Source: Gautieria morchelliformis (taxonomy: Eukaryota > Basidiomycota > Agaricomycetes > Gomphales > Gomphaceae). From it: a DNA stretch of 64,000 nucleotides. The notes beneath the pieces were generated by a model. That model had not been told where the DNA came from. It did not search any database and was given only the letters and a program-made list of their open reading frames with translations. The translations under genes and the position numbers were made by a program. This document shows, piece by piece, positions 45,010 through 54,971 of this stretch. Location: assembly GCA_015179125.1 (NCBI GenBank), contig WHVA01000362.1, positions 1 to 64,000 of the forward strand. Reading direction: 5' to 3'. Positions within the stretch are counted from its first letter, which is position 1. Each line of letters opens with the position of its first letter.

Positions 45010-47610
45010 CTGAATGACCCCTGCAGGGTGTATCTGGGAAGGCCTTGCCTGGATGCTCATCAACCTCCAATCCAGGGCCGTCGCTGGGGCCTCTGGGTTG
45101 CAGATCATTGAACCTGATCATGAACTCGATCTGTTTTGGCGACTGATGGCCAGGACAGAGAAACAAAACGCTCTCATATGCAAACTCAATCTGGTAAGAG
45201 GAGCTAAGAAGGCTAAATCCTCGCAACAGGGACTCTGTCTCTGGATGATGTTGAGGACGACCTGCCTAGCTTAGTTGACTTCCTTAACTCACGACCCACC
45301 ACTCCTTCCATTACAATTACAACACCTTCTCCAGCCAACAATTCCTCCACTCTACTTGCACTGCCTAGCTCAGGCATCACTACTGATTCTGCCCCACTTA
45401 GTTCAACCCCTGCTCTTCTTCCAGTGGCTCCTCCCCCGTCCCAGCAACCATCTGCGTCTTCTAATCCACTCCCTTTCCAAAGCTCTGGGGATCCTCATTC
45501 CTCCATCAACCCCACCCCAGACAACCCTTTGGATGCCATTGACCTCCAAGCTCTTATCACCACTGCGGGTGATCCCACTTCACTGGTGAGTTTCCTCCAC
45601 GTGAAATCTTGTCCTGTCAACTTTGATGCGCTCCCTCCGTTGCACACCATCCAATCGGCCACTGGTAACAAGCTACAAATGGACATCGTCAAGATGCCCA
45701 CAGCCATAATGCAGATGGCTTTTAATGGCATCTACATACTGCTATCTATGCTCACTACAGCCATTCTTGTGCATTTGCAGCAATGATAACCTGTGGTACA
45801 AGAAGATCCCCTTCAGCAACGGGGTTGGGAAGCAATCACTAGACGACTCATACTTCCCCTTGGAAGACTCTCTTGAAACCGCCACCTTCCTGCAAGCATA
45901 CCAAAACTGGCTCTCTGTTGTCGACAAGCTCGTGGATGCTGCCCTGGCCAAGGGCTGGCATTGTCATCATGCATGTATGCTGGCAGATACCACCTTCGCT
46001 CATCATCTATTTGCATGGCATGTGCTGGACAGGACTCTGCACGCTCAGTTTACCAATAAGCCGTTCTTGGTAGATCCAAACGACCCTACCTACTTCGCGA
46101 TGTTTGAATGTGCATGCAATTCCATTCCACACCGGCCTCCTACTCTGATGCGCATCCCTCTCGCTCCATGTGACACACCTTCTCTCCTGACACTGTCGCC
46201 AGCTTGCACTTGCCACACTATGCTCCTTATAAAGATCACACTTGCTCCAGTATTTCCTTTCGGGAAAACTGCAAGCCGGTGCTCTGTCTACGGTGTGGGG
46301 TCATTGGCCACCTTGCCTCCTCTTGCAGCACCTCCCATGCCAGCCACCCTGAGTGCCCCATTCTCTGTGAATGGTGTAACAACTGCTTTGTTGACAAGTT
46401 GAACAGACACATCTGTGTCATGTTCAATGTCTGCGGCTCTTTCTCTGACCCCTCCTCTCCTACACACGGTGATCACTCCTGTGCCCTTTGGTGACATGCA
46501 TCATGCTGCCTCCACATGTCCCAGAAACTAATTTCTCCCACATCCTGTATAAAGTTATCACTCCTTATAATCCTTCTGCGTGGCAGCTTGGGTTACATGA
46601 TTTGGGCCTCACATCCCACTACTCCAATCTCGTTCGTGACATCTCCTACGGCTCTCCCATTGGCAGCCCCCCTCCACTCACAGAGACCTTTATTCCAAAC
46701 AACCTCATCTCTGCACTCTTGCATCCTGATTACATTTCTGCCTCCCTTGCTGAGGAGGTTGTGGCTGGCCGCATGGATAGCCCTTTCTCTGTCCCCGATG
46801 CACATCACATTTTCAATGGGCATTTTCGCACATCCCCCCTTGGGGTTGTCAAAAATACAGGTTCTCTCACCCACCCATTGTGCCTCATACATCACTTGTC
46901 CAAAGAAGATTCATCAGGATGCTCTACAAATGGTTGGCTTGATGCTGCCGATTTCAACTCACCCATCTCCATGGTGCACAAGCCGTATATTGTGGTGATG
47001 TGGGCTGATCAGATTTGGGTTGAGCATTGTGGCATGTTTGGTTTGGCTCTGGCAGGGGGCATTCAAGGCACTGTTGCAGATGCCCTGATTTATATTCTGA
47101 AGTTTCATGGTATTGAGCACACAATTAAATGGGTCGATGATTTCATTTTCTTCCGTTCTCTCACCATGTCCGATCACTCTGGCTTTGTCTACTCCTTCAA
47201 TTTGGATCATGTCTTCACTGTTACCACTCCTCTGGGCATCCCTTGGCATCCTGTCCACATCAAAGGAAGTATTTTAGCCTTCATTTTCCTCTTTGTTGGT
47301 TCCTTATGGAACTGTTCCCTGTGCATGGTGGCTTTACTGGAGGAAAAGAGGGTGAACACCCTGACCAAGGTCATGTCATTCATGTCTCTTGCTACTTGCT
47401 ATGTCACGCATCGTGACTGTGCCAGCCTCCTAGGGACTTTACAACATGTCTGTTTCGTGTATAAAAACAGCCATCATGCCCTCTCCCCCCTCTGCTCTTT
47501 CATGTTCAAATTTCCCAACAATTGGGCTCTGCACCATGTTCCAGTGTCTGTTAAGGAGGCCCTGCGGTGGTCCTCAAGGTCCCTGATGATTTGTGCTCCC
47601 TCTTGCCATG
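45010..47610 (+). mobile_element. DIRS-like (tyrosine-recombinase) retroelement fossil
   Basis: The left part reads as a gag-like protein with a CCHC zinc knuckle (LCLRCGVIGHLASSC near 46270-46320). The right part (46488 to about 47610) is a reverse transcriptase with a VDD box in IKWVDDFIFFR, a preceding AEEVVAGRMDSPFSV block, and an RNase H-like region (RVNTLTKVMSFMS, CASLLGTLQHVCFVY). VDD-type RT with this following region is what I associate with DIRS-like elements of agaricomycetes. No recombinase or termini were seen, so it is truncated, and it looks broken by a handful of disruptions. Moderately old. Confidence 0.6.
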
Positions 47611-48252
47611 TGGACCTTGTGATCTATATTCCACATGCCATGTCCCTTGTCAGGAGTCTCTCCAGACATGCTTGACCAAGATGGGCAAGTCGCTTGTGTA
47701 ATAATGGGCAATCTATAGTAGGTGATGAAGTGGTGAGTGCACATGCTGGATTTGGCATTGTATCCCCAGTCAAGAAGCCTATCCTGTTTTGTACAGTAGT
47801 GCAGAAGTGCAGTCTTCCATCTTGGGCAAATGAGATACAATCTTTCGTGATGCTAACTGAGAACCCATGCTGGGTGGTTAAGTGGAGGACTGTGAGCAAA
47901 TTATTTTGCAGCGCTGGTATGTGTAAGACTTGGGAGCAAACAACATTTTGTACTAGTTTCCCATCGATTTTAGGGATAAATAAGACCTTCCCTTTTCCCA
48001 TCGAATGTACAATCTCGTTCGTGGCTAGTCAGATAGGTATGCAGTAGGCTTCGTAGTCTCGCAGCCAATGACGGTGGGTGTCATATGACTAGTGGCCCCT
48101 GTATCTGTGTTCCAGCATAGGTAAGCATCACTGCTGGTGGAGGAAGGGGACGAGGGCCATAGACTTGTGTTTCCTGCAAGTTCCTGTGTGGCTTTGCATT
48201 GGGCTCACTCCTTCACTTGATTTGGTGGCCATTACTTCTTTCGATTTCCTCA
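47611..48252 (-). mobile_element. Ty1/Copia pol fragment
   Basis: On the minus strand: the aspartic protease signature DTGATSHMTP (about 48090-48130), followed by the protease end and GAG-pre-integrase region (VLHIPALQNNLLTVLHL; LLHKRLAHLGQACLERLL) down to about 47620. It is bounded by the DIRS-like fossil on one side and an LTR of a different family on the other. Broken fossil, a few disruptions. Confidence 0.75.
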
Positions 48253-48852
48253 TGTTACGTATCGCGATTTCTAGTAGTTGAAACTAGAAAGGACAGTGGC
48301 TTCAACTTATGTGTTGCACACCCAATTAACTATTGTCCTAAGTATTTCAGGTCAGAAGTCGGAAGGCGGAGAGACAGAGGTTCTGCAAAACTCGCTGTAC
48401 TAAGAACAGGAGATAGAGCGAAGGATATCACATATCGAAGGTGATTATCTGATTGCAGAATAATGAGCATACATGAGGGGTTTTATACAAAGAGCCAATG
48501 AAACATGTAATATTATGCTACTAAGCATGTTCCGAAGAAAGCAGAAGTCGGATAAGATATATGGGGTAAGTAACTAATCAAGAACAAAGAACTACGAGGG
48601 GGTGCAGGGTAGAGTCAAGAACAATGGGCAAAAGAACAAGGGGACGGAAAGCATATTTGACATAACAGAACAACGGGACTCCAGAGGGGACAGACATATG
48701 GTCTTTCTGTGCTGCAAGTCAAGTCTGGTGGGTCTGAGTAATAGAGTTGAAAGAAGAAAGGATATAACAAGGGGCAGGATTGTCGGAATTATTGGGATGT
48801 CGGAAAAGAGGTGGAACTGAGTGTCGGAAGTCGGAAATGCATGGTCATAACA
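48253..48852 (-). mobile_element. LTR, 600 bp, with adjacent polypurine tract
   Basis: Reverse-complement relative of the LTRs at 4882 and 44321: it starts TGTTATGACC at 48852 and ends GATACGTAACA at 48253 on the minus strand, but is clearly more diverged. The purine tract AAAGGGGAGATAC sits directly upstream (48853-48865), the position of a polypurine tract, so this is probably a 3' LTR whose internal part lies above 48853. No 5-bp duplication is visible. Confidence 0.7.
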
Positions 48853-48971
48853 GTATCTCCCCTTTAAGGTCGAGCCTCGCGAGACTACAAGTTGGGTCAC
48901 ATGATTTGTGAACAATGCGGCGGAGTTCGAAAGATAGGTGGGAAAGATAACACGTTTTGTCTTGAACCACA

Positions 48972-49334
48972 ATGGAACAAAACATTGATTTCTCCAAAAT
49001 GTCCAGTGCTGAGTTAAAACAGCATTTCACAGATGTTATCGCGAAGAAGGAACTGGCCAAGAAATGTGAGGCTGAAGAATGCAAACATAAGGAGAAGGAG
49101 CACCAGGAGGAGAAGTGCAAGGACAAAGAGTGCAAGGAGAAAGAGTGCAAGGACGGGGAATGCCGGGAGAAGGAGGAGCAGGACCGTGAGTTGGAGCAGA
49201 AACACAAGGCAGTGGAGAAGAAAGCTGCTGACGAAAAGGCTGCTGTGGAGAGGGTGGAAAAACAACAGGTGAGTCGGAGACATACTGGTCTTTGTGACGA
49301 TGCTGAAATGGCCTTAGAAAAACATGGAATATGA
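48972..49334 (+). CDS. Lys/Glu/Cys-rich coiled-coil ORF, unknown origin
   Basis: A 120-codon frame with ATG in a usable context. Residues 20-100 are almost all K, E, C, D and Q with a repeating KEKECKD-like pattern and should form one long charged helix. A GTGAGT donor at 49269 suggests splicing into the frame at 49404-49709. It lies next to an LTR but on the opposite strand from that LTR. It could be an element-borne ORF or a stray host exon; I cannot assign it. Confidence 0.3.
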   Translation: MEQNIDFSKMSSAELKQHFTDVIAKKELAKKCEAEECKHKEKEHQEEKCKDKECKEKECKDGECREKEEQDRELEQKHKAVEKKAADEKAAVERVEKQQVSRRHTGLCDDAEMALEKHGI

Positions 49335-49709
49335 ATCCAAGACAGTGTTGGAGTATATGGCGGAGACTACACTGTTCCTGAGGGCAAGGGGAAAAAGAAA
49401 ACCATGGTCTCCACACAAAATCTCATGGAGGAGCAGAAATGGCAGGTGGATGAATTCCAGCAGGTGCGGGCAAGCAAGGAATGTTGTATGCGGGAATTAT
49501 GGGAATTAGGTCCGGTAAACCCTGCGACCGGGAAATGTAAGATGCAGGAAGACAACGAGGAGGATCGGGCCCCATCTGACTCGTGTGCCATAACCAGGAT
49601 GAGAAAACATACCACCGCAGTGATAAACCTCAAAGGGGAACTGATATATCTCACTAAAGTCCAAGGAGAGCTCACTCACATCGGCACGCCTCCAATGTGT
49701 AGCAACTAG

Positions 49710-50074
49710 CTCAAACCAGCGCTGTAGATCAGGATCAAGAGTAAACTGCCGGAATTACGGCCATATGCAGGGTCTCAACTGTGCACATGAAACGTGTGAC
49801 CACCGTAGCATGCAAATTGAGTGATGCACGGCGCGAAGTGGGTCAAGCATGAGTACTTGAGGGCATTAGAATACTACAGTGAGTGTCAACTGTGAGGCTG
49901 CAGCGCCCAGCCCGAATGGTAACAATCGACTATGAACTCCTCGCAGAGACCATACGGAGCAAGAGCAGTGGCGCAGAACCACATTTCTAAGTATTAAAGG
50001 CAAGATTGTAGCACCGAGATTCAAAAAAGAAATGAAAATTTTTTTTTTTTTAATGATTTTGCATCTCTACTAAT
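49710..50074. other. Spacer before Harbinger copy 2
   Basis: No gene recognised. It ends in a run of A and T (50023-50052) just before the AAT target repeat of the Harbinger element. Confidence 0.35.
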
Positions 50075-50222
50075 AGAGAGTATATGTTGGGTAATAATTA
50101 TTAAGTCGATAGAAATTATTATCGGACTGTTAAAATAAGCGCCAGAAGAGCTGGTAATTTTTACATTAATTAAGGTGACTGTCACGTGACTGACACGTGT
50201 GGTGGGGCTCCTCTCTGCCACC

Positions 50223-51924
50223 ATGCCACTCAACCGCTCCAAGAAACGGCTACTCCTCGCCACTCTGATTCCCATCGCTATAACCTCCCCACGGTTGCCT
50301 GACATCCCACCTGATTCCGAGGATACTGCAAGCCACACACACAGTCACCTCATGCACACGGCAGGCGCCCTTTGCAAGCCAAAGGAGAAGCCACGACCAA
50401 AGATCGGAGGCCATCGGATCATGGAGGAATATCTCCAGAGCCTCAGTGAGGCTGAGTGTATCTGGAGGTTCCTGTCAGGGGACACCCTGTTTTCCATTTC
50501 CAGTTCCGACTCCATTTCCGACTCCGCTTCCGGTTCCGATTCCATCTCCGCCTCCGCTCTCGGAAATGATTCCGCTTCTGGCAGAACTTCCACCAGTTCT
50601 GTTCGCCTTCCCAGTTCCACACCAATTTCCGAGTTCCGCCCTCGGAACAGTGTCGGAAATCAAGCGACTCGCGTAATAGGTGACATCAAGGGTCGATCAA
50701 GGGTCAGGGAGGTGCAGGGTTGATGGCGGGTGCCAAGTGTTGTCCCTGGCTGCGCAGCGTAGTATAATACGGGCTCGCTGACATTGGGGGTCCTTAGACT
50801 TTTCTCTTTGGATTTCCCCTTGTCAGGTGAGAATCCCCTCTCTTGTATGCTCTGTTCATTTATACAGACTTTGGATTTCCCCTTGTCAGTTGTGTGGTAG
50901 TGTGATCTCCACAACTAGCCAGGGTTGCCCTTACAGTTCCGGTAAGCAACACCATGTGTCTGCCATGCCATTATAACTAAAATATTCAACTTTGCACTAA
51001 AGGTTTACCCTAAATGAGCTGAGAAACCTCAGTCAGGTTATGGAGCTGCCAGGTCCTCTCATAACAAAGTGCGGTTTCCGCTCCTTCCCCTTCGAATCTC
51101 TCAGCCTTCTGTGCGCACGGCTTTGCAGCCCAGAGGATTTATGGTCCCTGGCCACCAAGTACGCACGCCCCCAGTCTGCGATCTCAGAGATCGTGAATGA
51201 GACGGCGTCTTTTATAAACACAAGATGGGGAGGGCTTCTGGCCTGGGATCATGCAGGGATCCTGAGCCAGAAAAATTTGAAGGTATACGCAGCGGCACTA
51301 CATGATTTCGGGGCTCCAACCAGCACAATCATCGGCTTCATCGATTGCACCATACAACGGACATGCAGGCCTGTGGATAATCAAGAGCTTGCTTACACAG
51401 GTTATAAAAACTTTCATGGCATGAAATTTCAGGCGGTCGTCACACCTAACGGACTAATCGCCCACTTGGCTGGCCCGTATCGCGCACCCCAAAACGACAG
51501 TGGTGTCCTGAGGGAGAGTGGACTCATGGGTCTCATGGAGAGGTATGCGATTCAGGAGCACTCACAGGAGGGGGATCCAGCGGAGCGGCGATTTTATCAA
51601 GTGTATGGGGATTCAGCCTATGGAGTCAGCCCATGGGTTTTGAGTCCCTATGCTCACGTTGGAGAACTCACAAATGATGAGCGAGCCTGGAACTCGGCCA
51701 TGGGTGGGGTTCGCATCTTGGTGGAACACGGCTTTGGGCTGGTCACGCAGGACTGGCCATATCTGCAATGTTTCTGGAAACACAAAATCCTTGGCAGCCC
51801 CTGCGGTCTTCTCTACCGGGTGGCCGTGCTACTGACAAATGCTCATGCATGTGTCATGCCGAATCAGACTGCCCGGCGTTACTCCTGCCCGCCGCCCTCA
51901 TTGGAAGAGTATTTTCACGCGTAA
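50223..51924 (+). pseudogene. Harbinger DDE transposase, copy 2 (LTR in exon 1)
   Basis: Exon 1 starts at 50223 and is entered by a solo LTR at 50473, eleven bases before its donor; the donor GTAAGC follows the LTR at 50942. Exon 2 is 51003-51924 and stays open throughout, including the site where copy 1 lost one A. Catalytic residues are as in copy 1, with VRILVEHGFG in place of VRISVEHGFG. It also has two extra codons (HSQ region near 51560), a real difference between copies. Confidence 0.8.
50473..50935. mobile_element. Solo LTR, 463 bp, TSD GTTCC
   Basis: Starts TGTCAGGGGACACCC and ends GGTTGCCCTTACA, with GTTCC at 50468-50472 and 50936-50940. Copy 1 of Harbinger shows the empty site. 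The right part contains a direct repeat of TTTGGATTTCCCCTTGTCAG. A decayed reverse-oriented piece of the same LTR family lies at about 59890-60020. Confidence 0.85.
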
Positions 51925-52346
51925 ATACTGGTATATGCGAGCTTCTTTTGGTGATTAAAGGATTTTTTTCTCTACTGTTTTACTTTGTAAACCAAGAAAT
52001 GAATTTTTTTGGGTGATTAAAGGATTTTTTCTATACTGTTTTACTTTATAAACCAAGAAATATTTTTTTTGGAGCTATAACAACGAAAACATAGCTAATT
52101 AATTGCTAAGGAAGATAGTTAATTGAGCAGACCCTGGCGCAAGATGTCAAGAAGCGCATTTGAGGTGCGCTCCTGCATATCGATGACCCGGTCTTGACGA
52201 GCTATGAGCATCGTGCGGAATTCCCTCATTTCTTCGTCCTTCTTGGCCTCCCTTTCCTCCTTCCTTGCCTCTCGCTCATCACTCTTCTCCATAAGGTGCA
52301 CCATCCTCGAGGTCTCCTTGGACAAATTCGTGCGGCTCGTGCTCGT

Positions 52347-53510
52347 TGTCATGAACCGGTTTATTTCACCAACTGCGCTGAGCGCTTACACGGAATCTTT
52401 TCCCCCAATCGTCTCATCAGACCACTGCCATCACATCTTCATACCCCAAACTGAGCCATCACCTCCAGTGCCATGTGCTTCACTGCCACTCCCACACGTG
52501 TGCCTACGCCATCATTCCCTATGCAGATGTCGCCAAGCATTCGGGCACCATCACCGGTCCACACCAGGCGACGATCTGGCAGGATGAGTGCCGACAGCAT
52601 GGATTGGGGAAGCCTTGATCCCCATGAACTCTTCTTCGACCCTTCCTCAGGACGAGTTGACATGCCTATGCACTATATTCCCTTTGTGCATGAGGGCAAG
52701 AGAAGTGTAGAGATTCAGATATTGGAAAGCGGGGTTAGCACCAGCTATGACCCATATTGTTTCGATCATTTCCAACCCTCTCAACCACCTAACCCTACAC
52801 CACCCCCTTCGATTGACTTGGAAAGTCAAGCACTGCCTCAGAGGCTGTGTGTCTGGAGCAGAGATGTGTGGTTCCGGATTGTTGGTTGGCTCAGGGGTTA
52901 GGACGACTCATTACTCCACGAGTCACTCTTGATTTACCAGTATCCCTCATGACTCACTCTTCTTGTTTTCATTGACTCATTGTGACTCATCCCTCTTGTT
53001 GTTCTGACTCCTTCTCATACTCACCTGACTCACTCTGACTCATTCTGACTCATTCTGACTCACGGTGACTCATTCTGACTCACGGTGACTCATTCTGACT
53101 CACGGTGACTCATTCTGACTCACGGTGACTCATTCTGACTCACGGTGACTCATTCTGACTCACGGTGACTCATTCTGACTCACGGTGACTCATTCTGACT
53201 CACGGTGACTCATCCCTCCTATTCTCTTCTGACTCATCCCCCTTTTCCAAAGTAGATAAATACCAGAGCTTGCTCCATGTATTTCGCTAGTTTGGTTATC
53301 ATATACGTTACACCGTCTCCTGTGCCCTTAAGCACTTGAGGATACCTTGCTCACTCTATCGTCTCTCTTCTCTCAATCTCTTACTTCGAGGCTTGTCTAC
53401 TTCAGACTTGTCCTTCTTCTTATCTCTTTCAACCAACCAGAACAGGCACCCCTTTTTAGTGCAGGGTCTTCAACATTGGGATCTTACGCCTGGTGTGGAC
53501 GGTTCTGACA
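52347..53510 (+). mobile_element. Solo LTR, 1164 bp, TSD CTCGT/CTTGT
   Basis: Starts TGTCATGAACC and ends GGTTCTGACA (inverted termini). Flanked by CTCGT (52342-52346) and CTTGT (53511-53515); copy 1 of Harbinger has CTCGT, so one base has changed since insertion. The terminus resembles the 2036-3289 LTR, suggesting a related family. Inside are a 142-codon frame (52473-52901) and a dense array of TGACTCA motifs, followed by a likely core promoter region (GATAAATACC at 53255). Confidence 0.85.
52935..53245 (+). promoter_or_regulatory. Array of 23 TGACTCA bZIP sites in an LTR
   Basis: TGACTCA occurs 23 times in about 300 bp. The central part, 53046-53205, is eight perfect copies of a 20-bp unit with two sites each (TGACTCATTCTGACTCACGG). 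TGACTCA is the core bound by Gcn4/AP-1 type bZIP factors, including the fungal cross-pathway regulator Cpc1. The array ends about 40 bp upstream of an AT-rich box, a promoter-like spacing. Confidence 0.7.
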
Positions 53511-54513
53511 CTTGTCAGACGTGTCCGTTTCGACGCGGTCGACCAGGAATCGGGAGGGGTGCTGCTAGGCCCACTGTCATTCTCCTTCCCACTCTCTGAA
53601 TCGGAAGATGAGGATGGGCGTGACTGTTTATTGCGGTCTCGGTGACCGGTCATCATCCCGAGTCGCATGGTCTCCCCGGCCTCTCGGGAGGCATTCTGGA
53701 CCTGGAACATGTGAGTCCTATAATATATTGATCACCATCACACTTACCTCTTTAGTCTGCTCCTTCTCCTCCTCACGGGTCTCCTTCGCATGTCTTTTGA
53801 GGTGCTGGATCGCGTCGAGTTTGCCGGACAGGGATGCAAATGCAAGAGGATCACGCTCCAGCTCCTTGGAAAGTGGTGAGCGAGCTGAGGTTTTTTTTCC
53901 CCCCTACCAAAGGCATATGGGTCAGTTCGCATGCAATCATAGAATATTTACACGGCAGCTTACCTCTACCCATCCTGGGAGCGATGTCACCTTATTCTTC
54001 AAGGTCTCTGCTTCTCGGTTCAAGCAGAGCCCCTCTTCCTGGACCATTGTGGCGACTGCCTTCCACTGTTCACCTACCTTGTTGCGCGGAGCCATGTAGG
54101 GATTGACATCGATCACCGTGTGAAGGAGATGCTCCAGATCCTTTGTAGAAAACTCCTCCCTTGGTTTCCACACTTTGGAACGTGTGGAGCCTAAGGGGGG
54201 TCCTGAAGGGAGAGCGACTGGCTGAGAAGATGGTGCCATGCTGGGTGGACGCGACACGTTGGTTGAGTCACCAAGGAGCACGGGGTCGATCTGAGGCTCG
54301 TAGTGCATGTCTAAGGCTGTAGACGAGACGGTTGTCATACCGTAGAATGAAGCCGGAGGGATGGGGTCCATGGGGAGACTTGTCGGCCCTGGCGGCAGTG
54401 GTGGACGTCAGTGGACGCGTTCTGAGATAGAAACTTCTCACGCTGAGTCAGTAATTTTTAGCTACGCCGGAATATTCCGACCTAATAATTATTGGTAACA
54501 TATACTCTCTAAT

Positions 54514-54971
54514 GAATTAAACCTTTAGTTACATAGTGTTAAAGAACACAGAGCTCCAAACCCGCACTAGCATGCATACGCTTCAGCGTGAGCTTCAATA
54601 CGAACGTCAACGGGAAGTGAACACTGCTAGGCGAGGGTAACAGTAGAAACAGGAATGATGAGTGACCACTGACAGGGTAGGAGCAGAGTACACGCGGAGG
54701 ATCATGCTCTGAGACGTGGGGGCGTTAAAACGTTAACCTTGACCGGTTGACCAACCAAGTGCTGTCTCCAGCGCTTAGAATCGACGCCTGGAGCAACAAA
54801 ATTAATGAAGACATGAGCGCGCGTTTCTCGGATATCCCCGGCTCGCACCTTGGCATGGACTATAACACTCCACTCAGAGTACGTGCTCTCCAACAGCTGC
54901 GAGGTCACCTCGATCCTGTACGCCACAGCGACTTTTCCGAGAGGTTTGGGCTAACGTCTCCGTTCCATTAG
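54514..54971. other. Region upstream of the TPR-CHAT repeat exon
   Basis: It should contain the N-terminal exons of the TPR-CHAT gene, since the repeat exon at 54972 starts directly after an acceptor (CATTAG) and has no ATG. A plus frame at 54747-54971 is a candidate. On the minus strand, 54702-54926 reads as a 74-codon frame with plausible composition (SEWSVIVHAKVRAGD), possibly a fragment of another gene. Neither is firm. Confidence 0.3.

Larger units (their letters stand above)
52119..54371 (-). pseudogene. Harbinger Myb-like protein, copy 2 (LTR in exon 3)
   Basis: Same gene as 9144-10227, starting at ATG 54371. Exon 3 is cut by the LTR at 52347-53510, so the C-terminal coiled coil (52119-52341) is separated from the rest. 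Substitutions in exon 1 (for example VDVNPYM context and EEFSTKDLEHLLHTV) show ordinary drift from copy 1. Confidence 0.75.
50075..54510 (+). mobile_element. PIF/Harbinger DNA transposon, copy 2
   Basis: Same terminal repeats and gene order as copy 1 (7528-10379), flanked by AAT at 50072-50074 and 54511-54513. It is longer because two solo LTRs lie inside (50473-50935 and 52347-53510); without them it is about 2.8 kb and very close to copy 1 in sequence. Both of its genes are interrupted by those LTRs, so this copy is inactive, though its transposase exon 2 reads through where copy 1 is frameshifted. Confidence 0.9.

Noticed and set aside
53046-53205. Regular 20-bp repeats resembling a CRISPR array
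   Set aside because: Units are head-to-tail with no spacers, lie inside an LTR, and the genome is fungal. It is a minisatellite of TGACTCA motifs.
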